From CF-118 sp035689345 (GTDB taxonomy: Bacteria > Chloroflexota > Dormibacteria > Dormibacterales > Dormibacteraceae), in NCBI GenBank assembly GCA_035689345.1, contig DASSLR010000097.1, positions 57,459 through 121,458 of the forward strand: 64,000 nucleotides of DNA, in the 5' to 3' direction. The translations under genes were made by a program, and so were the position numbers. Positions 57,270 to 64,000 of the stretch are shown in pieces (position 1 is the first letter of the stretch; each line of letters begins with the position of its first letter). The notes under the pieces were generated by a model. The model worked only from the letters and a program-made list of their open reading frames with translations, did not search any database and had not been told where the DNA came from.

Positions 57270-57980
57270 GTTGGCGTAGACCTGCTGGACGTCGTCGTCC
57301 TCCTCCAGGGATTCCATCAGCCGCAGCACGGCCGCGGCCTTGTCCTCTTCCACCGCCACGGTCTGCTTGGGCTGCATCGTGATCTCGGCGTTCTCGATGG
57401 TGACGCCGGGCAGCGCCTCCAGTGCGGCCTTCACCTTCTCGAACGAGTTCGGGGCGGTCGTGATGTCGACGGACTTGCCCTCCACCTGCACGTCGTCCGC
57501 GCCGGCCTCGATCGCCGCGAGCCCCACGTCTTCGGGGTCTTGCCTGCCCGCTCCGACCGAGATCGCTCCCTTGCGTTCGAACATCCACCCCACCGAGTTC
57601 GTCTCGCCGAGGTTGCCGCCGCCCTTGGAGAACCGGTGACGGATCGAAGCGGACGTGCGGTTGCGGTTGTCGGAGAGCGCGTCGACCATGATCGCCACAC
57701 CGGCGGGGCCGTAGCCCTCATAACGGATCTCCTCCAGCCTTTCCCCCGCGAGCTCGCCGGTGCCGCGCTTGATGGCGTTCTGGATGCGGTCCGCGGGCAT
57801 GTTGATCTCCCTCGCCTTCGTGATGGCGAGGCGCAGGCGGAAGTTGCCGTCCGGGTTGCCCCCGCCCTCCTTGGCCGCGATCGTGATCTCACGGCTCGCG
57901 CGGGTGAACGCCTGACCGCGTTTGGCGTCGACGATCGCCTTCTTGTGCTTGATGCCGGCCCATTTCGAGTGGCCCGACAT
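57222..57980 (-). CDS. yebC: YebC/PmpR-family protein (TACO1-like)
   Basis: 252 residues: MSGHSKWAGIKHKKAIVDAKRGQAFTRASREITIAAKEGGGNPDGN is unmistakable, and KGGGNLGETNSVGWMFERKG follows. Members are DNA-binding regulators in some species and help ribosomes through proline stretches in others. The stop TGA now comes from the insert: the ancestral end, GTA TAG, is preserved in the left flanking copy. GGAGG lies 12 bases before ATG 57980. Gene order yebC-ruvC-ruvA-ruvB is common. Confidence 0.96.
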   Translation of the reverse strand: MSGHSKWAGIKHKKAIVDAKRGQAFTRASREITIAAKEGGGNPDGNFRLRLAITKAREINMPADRIQNAIKRGTGELAGERLEEIRYEGYGPAGVAIMVDALSDNRNRTSASIRHRFSKGGGNLGETNSVGWMFERKGAISVGAGRQDPEDVGLAAIEAGADDVQVEGKSVDITTAPNSFEKVKAALEALPGVTIENAEITMQPKQTVAVEEDKAAAVLRLMESLEEDDDVQQVYANFDIPADVLERVSAQV

Positions 57981-58016
57981 GGCTAGACAAGCCCTCCGAA
58001 CATAGTTTCGTTGATT

Positions 58017-59177
58017 CTATCGCGCCCGGATTCGAACGAAGTTTCTCTTTCCCGCCTGCAGGACGTCGCCGTCGCGCAGCTTCCAGTCGAGGCCGATCTT
58101 CTCGCCGTTGACCCGCACGCCGCCCTGCTCGACGAGGCGTCGCGCGTCGCCCCGGCTCCGCGCCAGACCCGACTCGACCAGCGATCCGGCGATGTCTTCG
58201 AGGTCTGTGATGTCCTTGTCGGGGACGTTTTGGGGCGCCTCACGCTTGCGGAACTTCGTGTCGAAGTCGCTCTCCGCATGCTCGGCCGCTTCCTCTCCAT
58301 GGAGTCGCTTCACGAGCTGCCGGGCCAGCGCCGCCTTGGCGTCCCGTGGTTTCAGCGCGAGGATGCCCTCGACCTCGGCACGCGGCAGGCCTGAGGTCAG
58401 GCGCACGTACTTTTCGAGAAGTCGGTCAGGGACGGACATCGTCTTGCCGTAGATCTGCTCCGGCGCCTCGCTCACGCCGATGTAGTTGCCGAGGGACTTC
58501 GACATCTTCTGCTCGCCGTCAAGCCCTTCGAGCAGCGGGAAAACGGCGATGTCCTGCGGCTCCTGGCCGTAAGCCTCCTGGATCTCCCGCCCGAACAGCA
58601 GGTTGAAAAGCTGATCGGTGCCGCCGATCTCGACGTCCGCCCGCACCGCAACCGAGTCGTAGGCCTGGTTGAACGGATAGAGGATTTCGTGAGCGCCGAT
58701 GGCCGCCCCTTCCTTCAGGCGCTGGGCGAAGTCCTCGCGTTGCAGGACCTGCTGCAGCGTCGCCTTCCCCAGCAAACGCAGGACGTCGGCGGCGCTCAGC
58801 TCGGCGAGCCATTCCGAGTTGCCGTGCACTTCGGTCTTTTCGCGGTCGAGCACCAGGAAGATCTGGTCGAAGTACGTCTTCGCGTTGGCATCGACCTGCT
58901 CGCGTGTCAGGATCGGCCGCGTCTCCGAGCGTCCGCTGGGATCACCGATCATGGCGGTGAAGTCACCGACGATCAGGACGACCGTGTGACCGTGATCCTG
59001 GAACGCCCTCAGCACGTCGAGCACGACCAGGTGACCGATGTGGATGTCGGGCGCGGTCGGATCGAGGCCCAGCTTCACGCGCAGCTTATCGCCGCGGTCG
59101 ATGCGCGCGCGCAGGTGATCCGCGACGTGGATCTCGACCGCGCGCTCGCGCAGGTCCTGGAAGAACGACGAGCTCAA
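58017..59177 (-). CDS. tyrS: Tyrosyl-tRNA synthetase
   Basis: 386 residues, class Ic. HIGH is in PDIHIGHLVVLDVLRAFQ and KMSKS in EQKMSKSLGNYIG; VEIGGTDQLFNLLFGRE is the tyrosine site. The S4-like RNA-binding domain ends the protein (GDARRLVEQGGVRVNGEK). HIGHLVVL and DPTAPDIH are features of the TyrRS-z type. TTG 59177 is the start. No T-box leader is visible upstream. Confidence 0.95.
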   Translation of the reverse strand: MSSSFFQDLRERAVEIHVADHLRARIDRGDKLRVKLGLDPTAPDIHIGHLVVLDVLRAFQDHGHTVVLIVGDFTAMIGDPSGRSETRPILTREQVDANAKTYFDQIFLVLDREKTEVHGNSEWLAELSAADVLRLLGKATLQQVLQREDFAQRLKEGAAIGAHEILYPFNQAYDSVAVRADVEIGGTDQLFNLLFGREIQEAYGQEPQDIAVFPLLEGLDGEQKMSKSLGNYIGVSEAPEQIYGKTMSVPDRLLEKYVRLTSGLPRAEVEGILALKPRDAKAALARQLVKRLHGEEAAEHAESDFDTKFRKREAPQNVPDKDITDLEDIAGSLVESGLARSRGDARRLVEQGGVRVNGEKIGLDWKLRDGDVLQAGKRNFVRIRAR

Positions 59178-59184
59178 CGCGAGG

Positions 59185-59736
59185 TCAGCTTACTGGGCCG
59201 CGGCTGAAGTACTGGTGCGGGTCGAAGGGAAGCGCCGGCTGGAACACCGCGATGATCGGGCGGCCCACCGAGTTCACGATCGGCACCGCGAAGTGCGAGC
59301 CGTCGACGGCCTTGCGGATGTCGGCCTGGGAGCCGGCGAGCTGGCCGCTGCCGCTCGGATGCCCGGCGGCCTCCAGCTCGTATACGACCACGACCGAAAG
59401 CAGGAGCGCGGTCACTATGCCGACGATCACACCCGACAGGCGATTCCACACGATGGCCTCGATCTGGATCTGGCGGTGCGCAAGCTGGGCCGCCCCGTCG
59501 ATCGCGATGAGCACGACGAACAGCAGGCCGAAGAAGCCGTAGATGCGGGCATCGGGCGTCTCGAGCGTCGAGGCCTGCTGCACGATGTTGCCGGCCTGAA
59601 GTCCCATGCCGGTGGCGGCGATGCACGCGACGTAGAGCGCGATGAGGCCGATGATCCTGCGCAGGACGCCGGTGAAGTAGCCGAGGACGGCATAGATGAC
59701 GATCAGGACTAGAGGAAGGACGTCGACCCAGGTCAA
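59185..59736 (-). CDS. CvpA-family membrane protein
   Basis: 183 residues with four membrane helices: WVDVLPLVLIVIYAVLGYFTGVLRRIIGLIALYVACIAA is a good CvpA start, followed by IYGFFGLLFVVLIAIDGAA and LSGVIVGIVTALLLSVVVV. CvpA is linked to colicin V production, envelope and bile-salt tolerance in enterobacteria; the role here is unknown. TTG 59736 overlaps the pheT stop (TTGA). The C-terminal 60 residues are polar and predicted outside. Confidence 0.82.
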   Translation of the reverse strand: MTWVDVLPLVLIVIYAVLGYFTGVLRRIIGLIALYVACIAATGMGLQAGNIVQQASTLETPDARIYGFFGLLFVVLIAIDGAAQLAHRQIQIEAIVWNRLSGVIVGIVTALLLSVVVVYELEAAGHPSGSGQLAGSQADIRKAVDGSHFAVPIVNSVGRPIIAVFQPALPFDPHQYFSRGPVS

Positions 59737-62108
59737 GACCGCAACCTGGCGCCGTGCTTCTTCTCCAGCCGCTTCCTGATCTCCGCCATCGCCTTTTCCA
59801 CTTCGGCGTCCGTCAGGGTGCGCTCGGGGCTCCGGAAAGTCAAGGTGAAGGCGACGCTCTTGCGACCCTCGCCAACCTGATCGCCGCGGTATTCGTCGAA
59901 CGCGCGCACGAGCTCCAGCGAGTTTCCGCCGCCTTCCTTGATCGTGCGGTGCAGCTCACCCGCGGGCACCGTTGCGTCCACGACGATCGCGAGATCGCGC
60001 TGGACGGCCGGATAGCGCGGCAGCTCCGTGGCCTTGCGTTCGCCGCGGGCGGCGATCAATGCCTCGGCGTCGATGTCGAGAGCCACGGCGCGGCCCTCGA
60101 GGTCGAACGCCGCGAGCGTCGAAGGGTGCAGCTCGCCGACGACCCCGATCTCCTGACCGGCCACCGTGATCGAAGCCGTCCTGCCCGGGTGATACAGAGG
60201 CGGTGACGCGCGGTGATAGCGCACGGTTCCCGTGACCAGGTCGAGCGCGAACCGATCCATCACCGACTTCAAACGCAGGAAGCCGCGCCTACCTGCATCC
60301 GGCGTCCCGTCGACGCGTGCGATCGCGGTCAGCCGGGTCCGTTCGTCCGCGAGCCCGTCGTCGCGCTTGCCGCGGTAGACGCGCGCCAGCTCGAACACGT
60401 CGACGCGCTCGGCGGTCCGGTTCTGGTTGTAGCGGGCCACGGACAGCAGCGATGGCAGCAGCGAGGTCCGCATCGTGTCCAGCTCGTCGCTCATCGGGTT
60501 GAAGAGCGGACGCGCGCCGTCCGCCAGGTCGAGACGCTCGAGCAGCTTGCGTGGTACGAGCGCAGGCGACACGACCTCGTCGAAGCCGGCACCGAGCAGC
60601 ACCTCGCGCAGAAGCCATTCGTGGTCCTCGGCCGGGACGACCTCCCAGTCGGACCGTCGCGAGCCAGGCAGCGTCGCGGGTATGCGTTCGATTCCGTAGA
60701 TGCGGCCGACCTCCTCGACCACGTCCTCCTGCAGCTCGACGTCGAGGCGGAAGACCGGTGGCAGCACGTCCCACTCGCCGTCGTCGGCACGAACCTGGAA
60801 ATCGAGCGCACGCAAGATCTTCTGAGACTCTTCCGGCGGCACCGCGACCCCGAGCAACGTGTCAATCTTGTCGGGCTCGAGCCGGACGCGAACCGGCTGC
60901 TGCGGGCGCGGATAGACGTCGACCCAGTCGGAGTGGATCTGGCCGCCCGCCCAGTCGCGAATCAGCGCGGCGGCGCGCCGCGCCCCGGCCATCGCGGTCT
61001 CCGGCGCCAGGCCTTTCTCGTGCCGGAGCGACGCCTCCGTGCGAAGGCCGAGGGCGCGTGAGGTGGCCCGGATGTTGACGCCGTCCCAGCCGGCGGATTC
61101 GATGACCACGTCGGTGGTGGTGTCGGAGACGCCTGTCTCCTCGCCGCCGATGATGCCTCCGATCGCGACCGGCCCTTTCGCGTCGGCGACGACCAGCATG
61201 CCCGGACCCACCTTTCTCGTCTGACCGTCGAGGCACAGGATCGACTCGCCGGCGCGCGCCTCGCGCACGTGCAGCTGCCTGCCGGCAAGCTTGGCGGCGT
61301 CGAAAACGTGCGTCGGTTTCGTGTGCTCGAGCATCACGTACGCCGTGGCGTCGACGACGTTGCTGATCGGACGAACGCCCGCCGCCCGCAGCCGGCGCTG
61401 CACCCAGTCGGGGCTCGGGCCCACCTTGACGCCGGTCACCGGCACCGCGACGAAACGACTGCATAGGTCCGGCACGTCGATCGCGACCTCGATGAGGTCG
61501 GCCGCCGGCGGCTGCACGCCCTCGATGTAGGGAGGCATGAACGTGGCTTTGAATTCGCGGCCGGCCGCGGCACCCAGCTCGCGCGCGATGCCGATGTGGC
61601 CGAGGCAGTCCGGCCGGTTTGGTGTGATCTCGGCCTCGAGGATCGCGTCGGGCGGTATGTGCTGCGCAAGCGACTCGCCGGGCTCGCCCCGGTCGAGCAG
61701 CATGATGCGCGGCTCGCGGTCCTCGCCCAGGAGGAGCTCATCGGCCGAGCAGAGCATCCCCTGCCCCGCCTGGCCGGCGATCTTCGCATCGCGGACCAGG
61801 GTTCCGCTTGGCACGCGCGTGCCCGGCAGCGCCACCGGGACGAGCGTTCCGGCCACGGCGTTGGGCGCGCCGGCGATGATCTGGACGACCTTCCCGCCGC
61901 CGATGTCGACCTGGTGGATCCACAGCGGCTTGTTGGAGGTCGGGTGGTCCTTCTGCTCCAGGACGCGGCCGACAATGATGGCCGAGAGGTCGACGACCAG
62001 CACCGACTCGATCTTGGTGCCGGTCATCGTGAGGATCTCGGCCGCTTCCTGCGGCGTCAGCCCCTTCGTGTCCACGTAGTCGCCGAGCCACTCGTAGGAG
62101 ATGCGCAT
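59733..62108 (-). CDS. pheT: Phenylalanyl-tRNA synthetase beta subunit
   Basis: 791 residues. MRISYEWLGDYVDTKGLTPQEAAEILTMTG, the tRNA-binding EMAP-like domain (VVQIIAGAPNAVAGTLVPVALPGTRVPSG), B3/B4 editing domain, B5, the catalytic-like core and a C-terminal ferredoxin-fold anticodon domain (AVQRDLAIVVDATVPAGEL). ATG 62108 overlaps the pheS stop by one base (TGATG). It forms an alpha2-beta2 enzyme with PheS. Confidence 0.97.
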   Translation of the reverse strand: MRISYEWLGDYVDTKGLTPQEAAEILTMTGTKIESVLVVDLSAIIVGRVLEQKDHPTSNKPLWIHQVDIGGGKVVQIIAGAPNAVAGTLVPVALPGTRVPSGTLVRDAKIAGQAGQGMLCSADELLLGEDREPRIMLLDRGEPGESLAQHIPPDAILEAEITPNRPDCLGHIGIARELGAAAGREFKATFMPPYIEGVQPPAADLIEVAIDVPDLCSRFVAVPVTGVKVGPSPDWVQRRLRAAGVRPISNVVDATAYVMLEHTKPTHVFDAAKLAGRQLHVREARAGESILCLDGQTRKVGPGMLVVADAKGPVAIGGIIGGEETGVSDTTTDVVIESAGWDGVNIRATSRALGLRTEASLRHEKGLAPETAMAGARRAAALIRDWAGGQIHSDWVDVYPRPQQPVRVRLEPDKIDTLLGVAVPPEESQKILRALDFQVRADDGEWDVLPPVFRLDVELQEDVVEEVGRIYGIERIPATLPGSRRSDWEVVPAEDHEWLLREVLLGAGFDEVVSPALVPRKLLERLDLADGARPLFNPMSDELDTMRTSLLPSLLSVARYNQNRTAERVDVFELARVYRGKRDDGLADERTRLTAIARVDGTPDAGRRGFLRLKSVMDRFALDLVTGTVRYHRASPPLYHPGRTASITVAGQEIGVVGELHPSTLAAFDLEGRAVALDIDAEALIAARGERKATELPRYPAVQRDLAIVVDATVPAGELHRTIKEGGGNSLELVRAFDEYRGDQVGEGRKSVAFTLTFRSPERTLTDAEVEKAMAEIRKRLEKKHGARLRS

Positions 62109-63139
62109 CAGAACTGGCGGTTGAACCGCAAATCGTTTTCGTAGAACAGGCGGAGGTCCTCGACGTCGTACTTCAAGAGCGCCATGCGCTCGATGCCGAA
62201 GCCCCACGCGTAACCCGAGTAACGCTCGGGGTCGATGCCGCCGTTGCGCAGCACCTGCGGGTGGACCATTCCGCATCCGCCCGTCTCGAGCCAGCCCTGC
62301 CCGCCGCAGCTGCGGCAACCCTTGCCCATGCAGCGACCGCACATCGTGTCGAACTCGAAGCTCGGCTCGGTGTAGCCGAAGTGGTGCGGCCGCATGCGCA
62401 CGCTGCGTTCTTTGCCGAACAGCGACTGGACCATGTACAGCAGCGTGCCCTTCAGGTCGCCGACCGTCAGGCCCTCGTCGACGGCCAGGCCCTCGAGCTG
62501 CATGAAATAAGGGAGGTGCGTCGCGTCGAGGTTGTCGCGGCGGTACACGCGGCCTGGGGCGATGATGTAGATCGGCGGCGTGCCGAGGCGCTGCATGGCG
62601 CGGATCTGCACCGGCGACGTGTGCGTGCGCAGCACGACCTCTTCCTTCTCGTCGAGGAAGAACGTCTCCTGGACGTCGCGCGACGCGTGGCCCTTCGGCA
62701 GGTTCAGCGCTTCGAAGTTGTACCAGTCGGTCTCGATCTCCGGTCCTTCCTCGACCGTGTAGCCGATGCGCGCGAAGATGACCTCGAGCTCACGGCGCAC
62801 CTGGCTCAGCACGTGCGCGTGCCCGCGCTCCAGCGTCGGTGCGGGAAAGGTGATGTCGATCTCCTCGGTCTCGGCGATGTCGGCCAGCAGCGCGGCCTTG
62901 TGCTCCGCCCGTCTCGTCTCGAGAGCCGTCTCGATCGCCCTCCTGGCTTCGTTGGCCTCCTGTCCGAGTGCGGCCCGCTGCTCCGGCTGCAGATTGGCGA
63001 TGCCTGCCAGCAGCCGGCGGCTGATCTTGCCGTCGCGCCGGCCGAGGTACTCGACCTCGATCGCCTCCAGCTCAGCTCCGTCGCGCGCCCGGGCGATGGC
63101 GGCCAGCGCCTGGTCGCGAAGCTTCGCCGCCTCGCTCAT
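62108..63139 (-). CDS. pheS: Phenylalanyl-tRNA synthetase alpha subunit
   Basis: 343 residues. An N-terminal coiled coil, then the class II core with YNFEALNLPKGHASRDVQETFF, HTSPVQIRAMQ, GRVYRRDNLDATHLPYFMQLEG and GYAWGFGIERMALLKYDVEDLR. The zinc-like segment CGRCMGKGCRSCGGQGWLE before GCGMVHP occurs in many PheS proteins. ATG 63139 overlaps the methyltransferase stop (ATGA). A longer frame to 63556 lies antisense to that gene. Confidence 0.97.
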   Translation of the reverse strand: MSEAAKLRDQALAAIARARDGAELEAIEVEYLGRRDGKISRRLLAGIANLQPEQRAALGQEANEARRAIETALETRRAEHKAALLADIAETEEIDITFPAPTLERGHAHVLSQVRRELEVIFARIGYTVEEGPEIETDWYNFEALNLPKGHASRDVQETFFLDEKEEVVLRTHTSPVQIRAMQRLGTPPIYIIAPGRVYRRDNLDATHLPYFMQLEGLAVDEGLTVGDLKGTLLYMVQSLFGKERSVRMRPHHFGYTEPSFEFDTMCGRCMGKGCRSCGGQGWLETGGCGMVHPQVLRNGGIDPERYSGYAWGFGIERMALLKYDVEDLRLFYENDLRFNRQF

Positions 63140-63891
63140 GCAGCTCTCCTGCGCGCGATCTCGAACAGGATGACCGCGGCGGCGGCGGCGACATTGAGCG
63201 ACTCCACGCCCTGGCCGACCGGAATCGTGACCAGGGTCAAGTCGGACCTCGAGAGACCGTGAGCCTCGCTGCCGAAAACGATCATCCCGGCATTTTCCAC
63301 GGGTGCGTCGCCGAGCGGCGTGCCGCCGGCGGACGCGGCGCCGAAGCCATCGAGCCCGGCGAGGTCCGCCCAGGCCGCGCGCGCGACCACCAGGCGGAAC
63401 ACGTTGCCCGCCGACGCCCGCACCGCTTTCGCGCCGAAAGGGTCTGCGCATCCGGCCAGGACCGCCAGGGCGGGAGCGCCCGCGGCGGCCGCGGTGCGGC
63501 AGATGGCGCCCACGTTGCCGGGGTCCTGCACGCGGTCGAGCACCACGAGTGGCCACCCCGCGGCGCGGGCCGCGCTGCTCGCATCTGCCGGTGAGGCCTC
63601 GTGCACGCGGGCGATGGCCATGACGCCCTGGGGCGTGACGGTCTGCGTGGCCGCGCGGTAGGCAGCCGGCGTCAGCGTCACCCTGGACTCCGAGTGGAAG
63701 GGGAGCTTGTCGCCCTCGCGCACGGCGATGAGCTCGAACCCGAGGCCTGCCGCCTTCGCCTCCTTGAGCACGCGAGGACCTTCCAGGAGGGCGAGGCCTG
63801 GCTCGCGCCGGTGGGCGAAGCGCCGCAGTCTGCGGACGACCTCGTTGTCCGGGCTGGAGATCAGAAGCTGGTCAGAGGTTGTTCTTGGCAA
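63136..63891 (-). CDS. TrmH/SpoU-family RNA 2'-O-methyltransferase
   Basis: About 250 residues. An N-terminal substrate-binding domain (NEVVRRLRRFAHRREPGLALLEGPRVLKEA) and a SPOUT knot with motif 1 VVLDRVQDPGNVGAICRTAAAAG, motif 2 MIVFGSEAHGLS and motif 3 IPVGQGVESLNVAAAAAVILFE. It probably methylates 23S rRNA or tRNA ribose; the target cannot be told. The start is uncertain: TTG 63891 overlaps rplT by 20 bp, but the family usually begins Met-Ile-x-Ser, which would fit CTG 63864 (ISSPDNEVVRRLR). The position between rplT and pheS is common in Gram-positive-type genomes. Confidence 0.88.
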   Translation of the reverse strand: MPRTTSDQLLISSPDNEVVRRLRRFAHRREPGLALLEGPRVLKEAKAAGLGFELIAVREGDKLPFHSESRVTLTPAAYRAATQTVTPQGVMAIARVHEASPADASSAARAAGWPLVVLDRVQDPGNVGAICRTAAAAGAPALAVLAGCADPFGAKAVRASAGNVFRLVVARAAWADLAGLDGFGAASAGGTPLGDAPVENAGMIVFGSEAHGLSRSDLTLVTIPVGQGVESLNVAAAAAVILFEIARRRAA

Positions 63892-64000
63892 CCTCCACCA
63901 GCCGGGCAAAGGAACCGCTGTCGCGCACGGCCAGGTCAGCCAGCACCTTGCGGTCGATCTCCACTCCGGCCTGGCGAAGGCCGTGCATCAGCTTGTTGTA
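63872..64000 (-). CDS. rplT: 50S ribosomal protein L20 (N-terminal part beyond window edge)
   Basis: The last 42 codons read YNKLMHGLRQAGVEIDRKVL, then ADLAVRDSGSFARLVEVAKN and NL before TGA (63874-63872), matching the C-terminus of L20, an early 50S assembly protein. In most bacteria it forms the infC-rpmI-rplT operon, so the gene for IF-3 probably lies just past the right edge. Confidence 0.93.
   Translation of the reverse strand, partial: YNKLMHGLRQAGVEIDRKVLADLAVRDSGSFARLVEVAKNNL

Noticed and set aside
62108..63556. Longer PheS starting at 63556
   Set aside because: The extra 139 codons are antisense-phase to the TrmH-family gene; ATG 63139 gives the standard PheS N-terminus.

Overview
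This is a 64-kb stretch of high-GC bacterial chromosome made almost entirely of housekeeping genes. I see no tRNA, rRNA, CRISPR array, prophage or insertion sequence, and no gene-free stretch longer than 300 bp. The gene set is of the Gram-positive/Terrabacteria type: RNase Y, RNase J, PNPase and NrnA-type oligoribonuclease, SpoVS and YmdB, LexA boxes of the CGAAC-N4-GTTCG type, and an RDD-family membrane protein. Many blocks follow the order seen in Bacillus subtilis (rimP-nusA-ylxR-infB-rbfA-nrnA-truB-ribF; rpsO-pnp; asd-dapA-rnj; ftsK; pgsA-cinA-recA-recX-rny-ymdB-spoVS-miaB-mutS-mutL-miaA; lexA beside a LysM gene). My inference is an uncultured, deep-branching high-GC lineage of the Chloroflexota/Dormibacterota kind. 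The exact phylum is not proven by this window.

Layout. 1-3.8 kb: lpdA (cut by the left edge), an RDD membrane protein and nadE. 3.8-6.8 kb: a plus-strand chain of pyrF, a LOR/SDH-family enzyme, a tiny basic protein and two half-size TauE/SafE genes. 6.75-8.7 kb: an acyl-CoA dehydrogenase and a TetR regulator with a candidate operator. 8.7-11 kb: an SOS island with a LexA-boxed operon (unknown protein plus a LAGLIDADG-type protein), a divergent LysM gene resembling yneA, and lexA. 11-20.9 kb: minus-strand chain ymdB-spoVS-miaB-mutS-mutL-miaA-aminotransferase-hflX. 20.9-27.6 kb: rny, recX, recA (LexA-boxed), a pgsA-cinA fusion and ftsK. 27.7-30.1 kb: small zinc-ribbon proteins and a BNR-repeat/MoaD-like pair. 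30.1-34.3 kb: asd-dapA-udg-rnjA. 34.4-36.4 kb: uncharacterised membrane proteins. 36.4-39.9 kb: rpsO-pnp-dapB. 39.9-44.8 kb: ggt plus a lipid-kinase/FAD-oxidase/GlpB-like trio. 44.8-52.3 kb: the nusA-infB cluster down to ribF. 52.3-57 kb: secD-secF and ruvC-ruvA-ruvB. 57-64 kb: yebC, tyrS, cvpA, pheT, pheS, an rRNA methyltransferase and rplT (cut by the right edge).

How the genes work together. Most are packed head to tail with 4-bp stop/start overlaps and are probably translationally coupled. Three systems stand out: an SOS regulon with four recognisable LexA-box promoters, lysine/diaminopimelate synthesis (asd, dapA, dapB, probable dapL), and a full RNA-decay set.

Three observations deserve most attention. 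(1) At least seven genes have conserved N-terminal residues upstream of any in-frame ATG, GTG or TTG. Most of these have CTG or ATA exactly where the start should be, often overlapping the previous stop codon as CTGA, ATAA or ATAG. (2) An SOS-controlled operon joins an unknown helical protein to a LAGLIDADG-type protein. (3) At two sites a 46- or 64-bp piece of a gene end is duplicated around a hairpin-rich insert, and both inserts share GGCCGGAATGAATCCGGCC.
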